Notes: a model not told the origin generated them from the sequence alone. Positions 46,244-56,495 are shown, counted from the first letter of the stretch. The stretch is 64,000 nt of DNA from Marseilla massiliensis (GCF_016899955.1 NZ_JACJJL010000010.1:1-64000); one strand, 5' to 3'. Made by a program: numbers and translations.

Positions 46244-47731
46244 CTAAAATAGCTCATTTTCTTCCATCCCTTGTTTGTTTGAACTTATATTCAAAAGTTC
46301 ATTTTTAATCCAAAAGTTGGGCATTGTAGTTTTAAACTCAGGGTCAATATAATGGCATTGCTCTTTAATAATTCCCCTACGATATATTGCAGGTTGTAAA
46401 CAATATCGATCAAACTCGTCCATATCCACTTTGGATGAATTAGTCCAATGAGGAAAGAGCAACTTCATATATCCAACTGCTATTCGCTTGACCGCATTGA
46501 AATCGCGGGTATCCGCATTCTTGTCATATCCAACTATTTGGTCAAAAACGATACCATAAATATTTTGAGTGCGGAGAGCATGAAGAATTTCAGAGAAATA
46601 TTCCACATTAATAGTCCACCCGGAGAATATCATCCCTTTGTGAATGCGTGGTAAATGCCACCCCTCTATGAAACAATGGAAACGGTCAAGCAATGCAGAC
46701 TCACGGAAATTTTGTGGCAAAGAATCAAAATAACGGAAGTTGAGTGGTCGCTTTCTCTCATTTAAAGGGATGTTTCCCATTAACATCAAGCCACATTCGG
46801 ATGTGAATTCGTTATTGTCTATTGTGGTTTTACCAGATTCGAGATATGATTTTAAGGCAGCTTGAATCTCTGCAGGTTCTTGAAAAACAATGGTCTGAAT
46901 TTCATCGAACGCAGTAAAATCATGATTTTTCATAATGCCATTTTGCTGTTTTTGCTTGTCATAAAACAACTTGGCACGAGTTACCTTACCTCCGCTAACC
47001 AACCAACCATATTTGGATAGATTGCCAAAGACATAACTCTTTCCTGTTCCTTTGGGAGCAAGCTCAATTACATTTAGACGAGGCTCTAAGAAAATGAGCA
47101 GTCTTGTAAGGAACTCTATTTTTTCTGTTTGCGATTGAAAACCTTCGGCATCATACTCCATAGCAGAAAGCAATAAGTCAATCCATTCTTTAGTAGTAAA
47201 AGCCTCTCTTGCATTTCTGAAATAATCTATATCAACTGACTTGTATGGTTTGAAGGGTTTGTAGTCAGTCATTTCAACATGATTCTTTTTCCCGTCATCA
47301 TCGGGTAAAAGAGCTAATTTTATAATACCCCATTTTTCTCCGTCAACAAGTTCTCCCATATGGGCTTTATATACATACTCTGGAATCTGACCTTCGTTTT
47401 GTTTGATACCCATGTCTGGTATCGAAAAGCGGCGGATACCTTTTACAAGGTCTATATATACTATAAAACGTGTCAGAAGGGTTAGTTCTTCTCTACAATC
47501 CAATCGATCTTTAACCGTAGATTGTTCAGTAGGAATAACAGAGTCCAGAAATTCTGTCAGTTTGAGCCGATTAACAGAACCATCAGGGTTTATATATCGT
47601 TTGAGCAGAAAGTCTTTAACAAATGAAGGTAAATTTCTTCCTGCAAAAAGGCTACCTGTAGAAGTAGGATCTTTGTATATAGTCATTGCGGCAAATTGCT
47701 CGCGAATTTTATCTGATAAGGATTCGTTCAT
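46244..47731 (-). CDS. brxL: BREX protein BrxL (short Lon-like AAA+ form)
   Basis: A 495-residue AAA+ protein of the BrxL family. The N-terminal region (about 1-215) includes RFSIPDMGIKQNEGQIPEYVYKAHMGELVDGEKWGIIKL. The ATPase follows: Walker A ELAPKGTGKSYVFGNLSKYGWLVSGG at about 224-248, Walker B FTAFDEIQTIVF at about 273-284, and a GLMLMGNIPLNERKRPLNFRYFDSLP segment. The Lon-type C-terminal domain of the long (~680 aa) BrxL proteins is not seen, so this is the short form. BrxL is a DNA-binding hexameric ATPase needed for phage exclusion in studied BREX systems. It is 11 bp after pglZ in the operon. Confidence 0.85.
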   Translation of the reverse strand: MNESLSDKIREQFAAMTIYKDPTSTGSLFAGRNLPSFVKDFLLKRYINPDGSVNRLKLTEFLDSVIPTEQSTVKDRLDCREELTLLTRFIVYIDLVKGIRRFSIPDMGIKQNEGQIPEYVYKAHMGELVDGEKWGIIKLALLPDDDGKKNHVEMTDYKPFKPYKSVDIDYFRNAREAFTTKEWIDLLLSAMEYDAEGFQSQTEKIEFLTRLLIFLEPRLNVIELAPKGTGKSYVFGNLSKYGWLVSGGKVTRAKLFYDKQKQQNGIMKNHDFTAFDEIQTIVFQEPAEIQAALKSYLESGKTTIDNNEFTSECGLMLMGNIPLNERKRPLNFRYFDSLPQNFRESALLDRFHCFIEGWHLPRIHKGMIFSGWTINVEYFSEILHALRTQNIYGIVFDQIVGYDKNADTRDFNAVKRIAVGYMKLLFPHWTNSSKVDMDEFDRYCLQPAIYRRGIIKEQCHYIDPEFKTTMPNFWIKNELLNISSNKQGMEENELF

Positions 47732-47742
47732 TGTTGTAATAT

Positions 47743-50175
47743 TTATAAATCGCCAAATAAATCATCTTCGACAGCACCCGTCGAAATCTTGATATTAAAT
47801 GTTCCGAAAATGTCGTTGTTGATACGCACAACAGCCCTTGTAGCAGTATCAACCAAGTTCAGACGTTCACTTTCAAATTTGTCGCCACCTAAATTTAACA
47901 GATGATATATTACACCGTTATATTCAAGCGTTGGGACATCTACTGAGGCAAGTCCCTTAATAGTAAATTTAAGATTAGGTTGCCTGCCATCTATCTCATC
48001 ATTGTCAATAGTAACTGAATAGGTGTTTGCGTTTTTATGGGAAGAAACAATAATGATTGGCACTAACACTTCTTCAGGAGAACACCCCCCATGTGCTCCA
48101 TGCCCCATGTTTACCTTGTCTGTTAATGATTGGTGAGTTAAGGAACATATAGTTCTCTTATCATCAAGAATAATATATTTGTTGTCAGACACGTAATTTC
48201 CACCAACAATATCAGCCAATCTGCCTTCATGGTTAGGGTTAAGTCCTGCCAATTTAAGGCCGTTAGAATGTTGTGCAAGGTAAGTAATACCATGATCAGA
48301 AACAAAAGCAATTTTCTTTCCTGTATATTTATCAAGCACTTGGGTAATTGCTTTTTCCAAAATTCTCATTTCACCAATGATATATTGAGGATATTTTTTC
48401 GCAGAATGGGCAAAGCTATCCAAGTCACCTATCCTTTCAAGAGGACAATTGTCTGGAAGGAGAGATTGCAGAATTGGTTTATTGATAGCAGTGATAGTTG
48501 GCAAATCTGCTACAGCGATGTGTATCTCGTTAAGATACACATGCTCTTTCTCAAACTTGTCTATTATGTTGCGGATGAATGGTATCCAATCTACGCCAAG
48601 TCCGTCTATCCAATAGAGTATATCAATATCTGAACGATTGTGTAATATCGTCTTTACAGTTCTAAAATTGTTATACCAATTCAGGAATGATGTAGAGTTA
48701 GCATTTTTCTCAGACATGATATCAGATACACGTTCATTTATGGTATCTGATATTTTTGATATGCGGTAACAGTCGAAGTATTCTAGTATCCATTGATTAG
48801 CTGCCTCTAAGTAGTTTAGGTTGAGGGGTTGCAGATACGAATAGAAATCTGGGAAGATGCTCTTTATATCGTTAATACTGACATTCCCTTGAGCGACCCA
48901 GCGTATGGCAAGCTGTAATTCTTCATCTGTCAATGGGGTTAGAAGCCTAGTGGCAAGATAATATCCTCCTTGTTCGGGTGCTATTGCGATGGATGTAAGT
49001 TTTGCTTTCAATTTGGTTCTCGCCATGTCAGGGATTTGCACACCTTTCTCAGCAGCTAATTTCATAGCAGCTAAACGCTCGGAGATAAACGTTTCTTTGT
49101 TTGGCTCATCAAATATTAGCGTAGCAATATGAGAGAACAATTCTGATTTGCTAAGGTTGGTACATTGAGAGACAGCACGATAGATGTATCCTGTTTTATC
49201 AGCAATCTTACGGAAATAGATAGACAATAGCCAACGGTCAAAATCTGTTTCGCAATCAAACCATGATTTTATAAAATCAATGCCATCTTGCAGGGTAAAT
49301 GTATCAAGATGTTCTTTTACGAACTCGTCAAAGTTGAACGTGTTCACATCAATCTTTGCCGCCAATTGTTCCCAATAATGCATTTCTTCATTACAGGGTT
49401 CTTCAGTTACACCAAAATCAATATGCAATCCGTTGACAAGAAATTGGTAAGCATTTTTGCACTCTGTATATGTGAAGGCGTTGTCCGGTTGCGCAAAATG
49501 AGTATTTGCAAAAATGTTCGGTGAACTGCTAATGATTGTTTGTTTTATTTTACCTCCTTTTTCCCATAACTTAAGCCATTCGTACAAGGTCTTGACATAC
49601 GTGTACTTGTCGGACAGTCCTGAAACGCCATAAATAGTTCCATTAGTTACAACCAAATTATATGTGCCTTTGTCAATTTCAGACTTAAATTCCCAAACAA
49701 AAGTCGAATTGTCGTTCATAAATCTGCCCATTTTCTTTTGCATGCCGACTATGGGTATGTATATACGGACATGCTCTTCTTGGGCATCCTCTGGGGCTTG
49801 AGAAGCGCGTATAGTAGTGATAAGAGCATCAAATTCCTTGCATTCCTCGTTATCATAGAAGCGAGCCATCTCAGAAAACGGATAGATGACAAAATCGTTA
49901 ATAGGAATTTTCTTTGTAAAGGCACGTATTTCACGAGACAATTCGGTATATGATAGGAAATCATCTGGTGACTCTATGTCAATCATTGTATCAATCGAAT
50001 GCTTGTAAATACCAGTCGGTCTATTTACAATAAATTCGTTGAAGTCAGAAAAATTATCAAATAACACAAACCTGACAGGATACCTGTTGTAATGGGAAGC
50101 ATTGGCACCTGTCCAATGCTTATCCTCCTGAATATACGCAAAAAGCGCATCAAGTGAGTTGAACGACTTATACAT
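47743..50175 (-). CDS. pglZ: BREX phosphatase-superfamily protein PglZ (type 4)
   Basis: 810 residues. The N-terminal ~500 residues are helical and lack simple motifs. The C-terminal part carries the alkaline-phosphatase-superfamily core: ILYWIDGLGVDWIPF (metal-site Asp), LPTITAINKP, GKKIAFVSDHGITYLA (metal-binding DHG), and MGHGAHGGCSPEEVLVPIIIV (second metal ligands), followed by a small beta domain. This pattern and the place between brxC and brxL identify PglZ, the common marker of BREX systems. The length fits the type 4 branch. The stop-to-start gap to brxC is only 4 bp. The biochemical role of PglZ is still unsettled in the field. Confidence 0.87.
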   Translation of the reverse strand: MYKSFNSLDALFAYIQEDKHWTGANASHYNRYPVRFVLFDNFSDFNEFIVNRPTGIYKHSIDTMIDIESPDDFLSYTELSREIRAFTKKIPINDFVIYPFSEMARFYDNEECKEFDALITTIRASQAPEDAQEEHVRIYIPIVGMQKKMGRFMNDNSTFVWEFKSEIDKGTYNLVVTNGTIYGVSGLSDKYTYVKTLYEWLKLWEKGGKIKQTIISSSPNIFANTHFAQPDNAFTYTECKNAYQFLVNGLHIDFGVTEEPCNEEMHYWEQLAAKIDVNTFNFDEFVKEHLDTFTLQDGIDFIKSWFDCETDFDRWLLSIYFRKIADKTGYIYRAVSQCTNLSKSELFSHIATLIFDEPNKETFISERLAAMKLAAEKGVQIPDMARTKLKAKLTSIAIAPEQGGYYLATRLLTPLTDEELQLAIRWVAQGNVSINDIKSIFPDFYSYLQPLNLNYLEAANQWILEYFDCYRISKISDTINERVSDIMSEKNANSTSFLNWYNNFRTVKTILHNRSDIDILYWIDGLGVDWIPFIRNIIDKFEKEHVYLNEIHIAVADLPTITAINKPILQSLLPDNCPLERIGDLDSFAHSAKKYPQYIIGEMRILEKAITQVLDKYTGKKIAFVSDHGITYLAQHSNGLKLAGLNPNHEGRLADIVGGNYVSDNKYIILDDKRTICSLTHQSLTDKVNMGHGAHGGCSPEEVLVPIIIVSSHKNANTYSVTIDNDEIDGRQPNLKFTIKGLASVDVPTLEYNGVIYHLLNLGGDKFESERLNLVDTATRAVVRINNDIFGTFNIKISTGAVEDDLFGDL

Positions 50176-50179
50176 AGGC

Positions 50180-53100
50180 CTACCCTTGATTATCTGATGA
50201 TTCTAGAATTTTGTCTATAACAAACTCGTAACCCAAATCGATTACCTTGTCAAGAAGTGAACGGAGTACATCCGCAGAGTCAATGGAATCAATATATTGT
50301 CTTGCAGAAACTTTCTTGCGGGCTATGTGCTCTGGATTTCCTTTTAGTTCTTGAATAGCTGCATTTTTGGCGTTTTTCGCTTCTTCTTCAAGGCGACGAT
50401 GTTCTTCTTCAAGTTTACGCTCGCGTTCTTCCCTTTCTAAACGATGACGCTCCTCTTCTTCACGGCGGCGTTCTGCCTCGATTTTGTCGTTCTCGGCAAT
50501 ACGCCAGTCTTTCAATGCGACAATTACTTCTTCTTCAGACCAATAACCAACGGTCGATTCCAGATGTTTTTTCACAAAGTCATAGGCAGAATCTACTTCA
50601 AAGTTTTGTAAGCCAATACCGGGTTGGCTAAGCATGAAGTTGTTGAATCCATTTTGAAAATTGCCCGGCTTAGCCATGATGTCAGGAATATCCGCACGAT
50701 AAGTTTCTATTAAGTTGAGAGTGTCTTTAATAAGTGCAGGATTCTTAATGTCTTTCTCCCCACAGATAGCAACGATATTATCAAACAGACGTTTGATGTC
50801 TTCGTTAAGCAATATTGCTGGGTGAGAGTTGACAAACTCCTCATCCATGTATTTAAGTGCCCACAGCGGATAGCCCTTTTCTTCGAGTAAAGAACCTGTT
50901 ATGGCAAAGCGGGCATCTTTAAGGCTAGAAATATCACTGTATCCTTTCAACTTGTCAAGTTTGAAAGTCTTGACAAGTGATTTGCAAAGTTTACCTTCTT
51001 CGGGAGTCTGAAACTTGAAACTCAACTTGTTTGAGTTCTTCCCTTTTTCCCAAACGCTAAACAATTCGCCAATCACTTCTACCAAATTATTTTTGTCAAG
51101 AGGCTTTCCTAAGGTGTCAAAAATTTTGTTTTCCCAATTGCGCATGGCAAAAGCTACCATCGCAGCAGAAGCATAGTTACCTGAAAGTCCGTATGGCGGT
51201 TTGCGCAAATCGTCAAATTTCTCAATGAAGTTAAACAACAATGATTTATCCGCATATTTAATTTTGTTTTGTATAAAATCATAAACCATTTTGAAAGGAT
51301 GATTTTCTGGCATATCCACACGCCATTCAAGATTTTCATCAATTGCATCTTGGATGAGATATTGGACAGGTTTCATTTGCCCTGCAACTTCGGTAAGTTC
51401 CGACTTGCTGGTGCTGAAAATAAAGGTGCGAATAATCTCTTTCGACACTTGGGGCTTCCAGAAAGTATTAGGGGCTTTTGACCTAATTGTTTCGATGGCA
51501 TCAGGTCCTTGTGGAAAGATGATAGGAGCAACCGTGTCATTGAGACATGGCGAAAGGCGTTTCACCGAAATTGGAATTTGCTGTCCGTTAATGTAGACAG
51601 TGGCATTGCCGCGTGAGGCATTTTGCAACCATTCTTTAATCATATCAGCAGCATGGTCGCGATGCACATTTACTTGATCAAGAAAACCATGAGATTGGGC
51701 AGAAGTATAGTTTGCCATATACTCAATGAAACGAGCATATTGTTTGTCGCCAAAAGCAGTATCAAACACGATGAATATAATATCCCGCAAATCTTTATCG
51801 TCCGTCACACCGCTGTTTGAAGCGAGGTCGGCAAATTCGCGAAGATGTGCTATTTCTGCATTGTTCTTGGAAAAGAGCAATGCCAAATACAGGTCGCTCG
51901 GCCGAGACTCTTTCTTTGCCCGCTTAATTCTGTCTTTCAGCAACGCATCGTTCGATGCTTCAGAATAGAAATGATATGTATAAGGACGAATAATTTTCTG
52001 AACAATTTTTTTAGTAAAGTACGATGCGGCTGTGTCGCCAAAATTAAGAATGCTCGAAATGAAACGGAATTTGTCAGTGTCATTGGCAAGTGAGTGTTTC
52101 AGTTCTTCAATTTCGTGTGAGGGCAGTGCGGTAAATTGAACCGAGAATATGCCGCCCGGTGTTCGTTGAATGATACCTTGGTCATTAAACCAGTTGAGCA
52201 CTTCTTTGACCTCACTCTCGTATTGAGTGCCGAGAAATAGATTTATAATGTTGTCTTCTGTCGGCGTGACAAGGTCATTATTGTTCTCGGCCGATATATT
52301 ATTAAAGGCGTTAAGCAACAAGATGCCCTTAAATATGGCGTATGCTGCTTTCCCGTGATCCTCCACATGCTGACGATAGGTATTGAAACGTTCGGTAACA
52401 GCGCCGTAATTTAACACATCGTCTTGGAACACTTTCAGGACAAAGTCCCAAAGATAGTCAGCAGTAACTGTTTCGCGATTAGCAAAAGCGGTTTCACTTT
52501 CTAGGAACTGTTCCATTGCCTCGTTTTGACCGATAAACTCAAACACGCTTCTGCTCGATGAACCGACAACAGTTGCGTAGTGGGTGGCAAGGTTTGCTGT
52601 TGCCGGATGTATCGGGAAGAGATTGAGCAAATCACCCCGAGTTTCTTTGGGGTCATTTGAAGATGCTGTGTACAAATCGAGCAAATTATTGTGGACTGAA
52701 TAAAAGAAATTGGTCATCGATTGATGACGTTCTTGATCTATAATCTCAAATTTGCGCGACATGATTTTGAATGCCGACACCGATTCCATGTTGTATTTCA
52801 TACGGTGGTATCGTCCATCGGTTTGCTTCGTTTCCTCGTTACCCAGCTTATTGAAAGCCGAAGGATGGGAAATTAAGAATAGGAAACTGTCGTTTTCTTC
52901 GTTGGCAAATTTCTGGGCAATGGTCTGAAGAGCTTTAAGCACAGGGATGCCGATAGAATCTTCCATCACATCAGTAAACTCGTCCCAGATGATGAGCAAG
53001 CCTTTATAGTCGGTTTCGGTGCGTAGTTTTTCCTGAACCTCAATAAGCCAGGCTCCCACATTTTCTTGATTCAGCAAAATGGTCATATTGGCTTTCCGCA

Positions 53101-53731
53101 AAGCTGATTTTGCCTTTTGGAAAGTCGCCATGTCCTTGCCTCTGAGCTTTTGTATTAACTTTTCACGAGTGGATGCAATGGAACGCAGCTCGGCAAAATT
53201 ATCAATCAGATAATCCCAAATTACCTGATTGTCTTGAATGTGCTGAACGAGGGCATCGAAATCGGTATCGACGGCGATTTCAAGATCCACCTCGTTGAGT
53301 GCTTTAACAACGGCTGTTTGAAGCACCAATGGTAGGTCGGAAACGTGCGACATATCGCACAATCCCTCAATCTTGACGGGCAACAGACGTTTAACTTTAC
53401 GTAGGCTATAAATCTGGCTTCGAATAAGGTCGAATTTATCAGCTCCATATTCATAATCCACCCATTCTTTGATATTGGTTAACGTATCGCAGAGCAAGTG
53501 GGAAATAACGGCCACAGCATGACTCTTACCTGTACCATATGTGCCGTTTATCCAAAACGATTTATGAGCATCAATATCATTACCACGCACTGAGCGAAGT
53601 ACTGTACGTAAAACCGTATTAAATTGGCCGTTTGGGATGAATGAAGCCCATTGATTCCCTTTTTCTTCTTCAATGCTATAAGCAGCCCTACCGCTGCGCT
53701 TGCGTATGATGTCGTTATATTTCGTTGCCAT
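50180..53731 (-). CDS. brxC: BREX P-loop ATPase BrxC (type 4)
   Basis: 1,183 residues. The N-terminal part carries a Walker A at residues 63-70 in WINGTYGTGKSHAVAVISHLL and a Walker B-like DYKGLLIIWDEFTDVMED at about 237-254, with LFLISHPSAFNKLG following (sensor-like). The remaining two thirds are helical. Near the C-terminus (about 1090-1140) lies a charged coiled coil of Glu/Arg repeats (AERRREEEERHRLEREERER). Size, P-loop position and location between brxP and pglZ match BrxC. It probably forms a large ATPase scaffold of the defence complex. It ends in TAG, so TAG works as a normal stop here. Confidence 0.87.
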   Translation of the reverse strand: MATKYNDIIRKRSGRAAYSIEEEKGNQWASFIPNGQFNTVLRTVLRSVRGNDIDAHKSFWINGTYGTGKSHAVAVISHLLCDTLTNIKEWVDYEYGADKFDLIRSQIYSLRKVKRLLPVKIEGLCDMSHVSDLPLVLQTAVVKALNEVDLEIAVDTDFDALVQHIQDNQVIWDYLIDNFAELRSIASTREKLIQKLRGKDMATFQKAKSALRKANMTILLNQENVGAWLIEVQEKLRTETDYKGLLIIWDEFTDVMEDSIGIPVLKALQTIAQKFANEENDSFLFLISHPSAFNKLGNEETKQTDGRYHRMKYNMESVSAFKIMSRKFEIIDQERHQSMTNFFYSVHNNLLDLYTASSNDPKETRGDLLNLFPIHPATANLATHYATVVGSSSRSVFEFIGQNEAMEQFLESETAFANRETVTADYLWDFVLKVFQDDVLNYGAVTERFNTYRQHVEDHGKAAYAIFKGILLLNAFNNISAENNNDLVTPTEDNIINLFLGTQYESEVKEVLNWFNDQGIIQRTPGGIFSVQFTALPSHEIEELKHSLANDTDKFRFISSILNFGDTAASYFTKKIVQKIIRPYTYHFYSEASNDALLKDRIKRAKKESRPSDLYLALLFSKNNAEIAHLREFADLASNSGVTDDKDLRDIIFIVFDTAFGDKQYARFIEYMANYTSAQSHGFLDQVNVHRDHAADMIKEWLQNASRGNATVYINGQQIPISVKRLSPCLNDTVAPIIFPQGPDAIETIRSKAPNTFWKPQVSKEIIRTFIFSTSKSELTEVAGQMKPVQYLIQDAIDENLEWRVDMPENHPFKMVYDFIQNKIKYADKSLLFNFIEKFDDLRKPPYGLSGNYASAAMVAFAMRNWENKIFDTLGKPLDKNNLVEVIGELFSVWEKGKNSNKLSFKFQTPEEGKLCKSLVKTFKLDKLKGYSDISSLKDARFAITGSLLEEKGYPLWALKYMDEEFVNSHPAILLNEDIKRLFDNIVAICGEKDIKNPALIKDTLNLIETYRADIPDIMAKPGNFQNGFNNFMLSQPGIGLQNFEVDSAYDFVKKHLESTVGYWSEEEVIVALKDWRIAENDKIEAERRREEEERHRLEREERERKLEEEHRRLEEEAKNAKNAAIQELKGNPEHIARKKVSARQYIDSIDSADVLRSLLDKVIDLGYEFVIDKILESSDNQG

Positions 53732-53744
53732 TGCCGAGTGAATG

Positions 53745-56243
53745 TTATTTTGTTAATAGTTCAAGAACGGAAATCGCATTTAAGTCTTTGCGCAAAGTGA
53801 TGTGGTCTAACCCCATATTTAGTTCCGCCAATAAGACCCTATTGGAATCTGAAGAAAGAGAGCGAAGTTTTTTCAGAAGGACATTTCTTGGTATGCCAAA
53901 TTCCAAGGGTGCGCTTTTATAGCCTTCAGTGTTGTAAAGGTCTGAAACTCTAAATTCTGTGCTATCGTTTTTTTCAGCATATAGATATAATGAATATGCA
54001 AGCCCTTCTAGGCTTAAATCATCGTAGCTTCGTCTAATACGTTTTTTTTCAATCACTTCACCTTGGGAAAAATCCTCACCTATCGGAGAACTTTTAAACA
54101 TGTCGATTAATGCTCCAACAGCATTGTTTAATGTAGTTAGAGATGAAACACTTTCAGATGTGGTAATTTTATCTGCTATAGTTCTCTTGTCAAATATATC
54201 ACCAACAGAAATTTGATTAATAAATCTATTTACGATAAAAGAAGAATAAGAAAGATTTATCCAGATTACTTCCCAAAATAATGAGGGGGTATTTCTATAA
54301 ATTTCTTGCATCAATTTTCCAAACTCCGTAGGGTTGTTTTTGGTATCAAGTAATCCTGCGTCTTTAGTCCATGATTTAAATGAATCGAACATCGCAGTTC
54401 CTAATAAGGTGCTTGACCAAAAATTATCTGGGTCACTCACATATTCATCGACCCATTCATCGCGAAGACCAAATGTTTTATAACCTTTAATTGATAATGT
54501 AGAATCCATTTTTATTTTACCTGATATTTTTCTTAAACAATCAGCTGCAATGCATCCTTTTTCGTGAAAATTAATGCACTTTAAGCAATGTACACATTGG
54601 GAGCCTATTGATACCTGTGGAACAATTTTCAAAGCCCCAGTAGGACACTGAACCTCACAAACCTCACATTGAATACAGTATGCAGCTTTTTGGGCAATTC
54701 GCATTATATTGTTAGCAAAGCGAGAATCATTTGAGTTGAACTTAATATCAATATGTGTCAATGTTTTTGTTCCACTAAATGGGATTATGTCTTTGCCAAT
54801 TTGAATAGCTCCTGAAAAAGAATTTTTTGAATACCCCATAGTGTATGATCCGAGGACTTTTAGCCATTCAAAAAACATATTCGAAGTGGCTGATATTTTG
54901 AGCCTCGTAACATGGTTGTTACTACTTATTAAGACCTTTTCCTTATTCCGCAAAACAGGACTTCCTATAGCCGATATGTGCCAACGCTTTGTTTTAATAA
55001 AAGTTTCTGGGTCTTTAATGCCTGATGCTTCAACCCAATATTGCAGTTTATCCAAGAATGGTTTTCTAACATTGGGATACAGTCTGCTTACTAGAAAATC
55101 AGACCATTCAGAACCAAAAGGGCAAATTACACAGCCAACACGAGAAAAGCCATATCGATATGATTGGTTTATAGGAAGATTGTGGATAAACATATATAAG
55201 AATATCTCAACAGTATTCCATTGAAGAATGGGGTGGGCATTGTAGGTATAAATATGTTTGCCTTTTCCAATCCTATTATAACTACTTCTACGTGTAGATT
55301 CTTCTGCTCGGACGCCATCGAAAGTAAGTACACGTGCCTGTTTGTTACCATCCATTTTGAGTGAACGGTATAGGGGGGCTGTTTTCATTACCGAACAACA
55401 CCAGCGATGAGTGTCACTGGGAGTACCAATTTTATCCCAATAGTTGAGAACTGATTCGTGATTACGTGTGGTGGTGAACTTCAATGCGGGAAAACGATTG
55501 CCATAATAACGTTTCACTTCTTCATAAAGCTCCAATGAAGGAGGTAATTCGTAACCAGTATCAGAGTAAATCACTTCAAATGCGGTAGGCGGTATGGCTC
55601 GAGTTACGAGGTCGAGCACTACTTGAGAATCCTTCCCGCCAGAGAAAGACGCAATAAACTTATCAATACGAGTAGACAACAAGACACGCTTGCCTTTTAC
55701 ATTTGCCTCATCAAGGGGCATCACATCAAAGCTGTCGCAATCTTCTTTCACGACAGCCATCTTCTGTTTGGTTTTTTTCTCTACTTTTTGAGCCAAAGCC
55801 TCGAAATCTATATTTTGGTTGGCCATTATGGCATCGTAAGCTTGATTGACGCCTGCATATGCAATGTAGGTGTCACGGATAAACTCCAAGGCTTCGTTTT
55901 CAATGAGAAACATTTGGTCTTTGTTGCGGCGTAGCATTTCCTCTAAATCAACGGGAACTAATGTGGCAGTTTCTTTCCCCTCTTGAAAGACAATGGTAGG
56001 TGCATCGTAAATATTAGCACCTTTGGCTTCAAACATAAGTTCACCACGATAGAAATATTGTTTATTAACAGCCCACATTAGTGGTGCTTCAGCAGGAGGG
56101 TAAATGTATCCTAATTTTTCAAGACCGAGCAAATTAAGTTCTTCAAACCAAACAGGACGTGGAGAAATGCCCAAAGTTTCTTTTGTAACCTTGGAACTCA
56201 GAAGAATGCCCCCTGTCTCTTTATCCCATTCTATCTTATACAT
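53745..56243 (-). CDS. brxP: BREX type 4 PAPS-reductase-like protein BrxP with ferredoxin domain
   Basis: 832 residues. After an N-terminal region (1-190) comes a PAPS-reductase/PP-loop domain: FIASFSGGKDSQVVLDLV (SGGKDS at 201-206, ATP pyrophosphate loop), YSDTGYELP, DTHRWCCSVMKTAP (C282, C283) and FSRVGCVICPFGSEW (C371, C374). These four Cys can hold an Fe-S cluster, as in the DNA-phosphorothioation protein DndC. A second, bacterial-ferredoxin-like module lies at 523-569 (CIQCEVCEVQCP and CVHCLKC..GC) with spacing for two 4Fe-4S clusters. A PAPS-reductase-like gene next to brxC, pglZ and brxL is the defining mark of type 4 BREX. Its start overlaps the regulator by 13 bp. Confidence 0.87.
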   Translation of the reverse strand: MYKIEWDKETGGILLSSKVTKETLGISPRPVWFEELNLLGLEKLGYIYPPAEAPLMWAVNKQYFYRGELMFEAKGANIYDAPTIVFQEGKETATLVPVDLEEMLRRNKDQMFLIENEALEFIRDTYIAYAGVNQAYDAIMANQNIDFEALAQKVEKKTKQKMAVVKEDCDSFDVMPLDEANVKGKRVLLSTRIDKFIASFSGGKDSQVVLDLVTRAIPPTAFEVIYSDTGYELPPSLELYEEVKRYYGNRFPALKFTTTRNHESVLNYWDKIGTPSDTHRWCCSVMKTAPLYRSLKMDGNKQARVLTFDGVRAEESTRRSSYNRIGKGKHIYTYNAHPILQWNTVEIFLYMFIHNLPINQSYRYGFSRVGCVICPFGSEWSDFLVSRLYPNVRKPFLDKLQYWVEASGIKDPETFIKTKRWHISAIGSPVLRNKEKVLISSNNHVTRLKISATSNMFFEWLKVLGSYTMGYSKNSFSGAIQIGKDIIPFSGTKTLTHIDIKFNSNDSRFANNIMRIAQKAAYCIQCEVCEVQCPTGALKIVPQVSIGSQCVHCLKCINFHEKGCIAADCLRKISGKIKMDSTLSIKGYKTFGLRDEWVDEYVSDPDNFWSSTLLGTAMFDSFKSWTKDAGLLDTKNNPTEFGKLMQEIYRNTPSLFWEVIWINLSYSSFIVNRFINQISVGDIFDKRTIADKITTSESVSSLTTLNNAVGALIDMFKSSPIGEDFSQGEVIEKKRIRRSYDDLSLEGLAYSLYLYAEKNDSTEFRVSDLYNTEGYKSAPLEFGIPRNVLLKKLRSLSSDSNRVLLAELNMGLDHITLRKDLNAISVLELLTK

Positions 56244-56455
56244 TGACTGTTTTTTATTTCTGTTTTTACAATTAAATCTCTAACATCAACATTAAGATGT
56301 TCCGCAATTTTTACCAACATTTCTAAGCTAGGTTGATAAGTATTTGTACACCACTTAGATATTGTGGCTTGATCCCTACCTAATTGCTCAGCAAGCCATT
56401 TACTGGTCCTATTTTGTTCTGCAAGTACAGCTTTTATTCTATTGATTTTTTGCAT
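56231..56455 (-). CDS. XRE-family helix-turn-helix regulator of the BREX operon
   Basis: A 74-residue single-domain Cro/CI-type HTH: RIKAVLAEQNRTSKWLAEQLGRDQATISKWCTNTYQPSLEMLVKIAEHLNVDVRDLIV. The HTH is WLAEQLGRDQATISKWCTN (about 20-38). It is the first gene of the operon and its end overlaps the brxP start, so it is translationally coupled. Such small XRE proteins commonly act as autoregulatory controllers of restriction-type systems, delaying or limiting expression. A TAnnTTTG promoter element lies 41 bp upstream. Confidence 0.85.
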   Translation of the reverse strand: MQKINRIKAVLAEQNRTSKWLAEQLGRDQATISKWCTNTYQPSLEMLVKIAEHLNVDVRDLIVKTEIKNSQCIR

Positions 56456-56495
56456 ATACTAATATCTTATGTTGCATGGTTAGCCTTAAATCTTG

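Noticed and set aside
53745-56243. Reading the PAPS-reductase-like gene as DndC of a phosphorothioation (Dnd) system or as a sulfate-assimilation enzyme.
   Set aside because: No dndB, dndD or dndE-like gene is nearby, the neighbours are brxC, pglZ and brxL, and the protein has an extra ferredoxin module. BrxP of type 4 BREX fits better.
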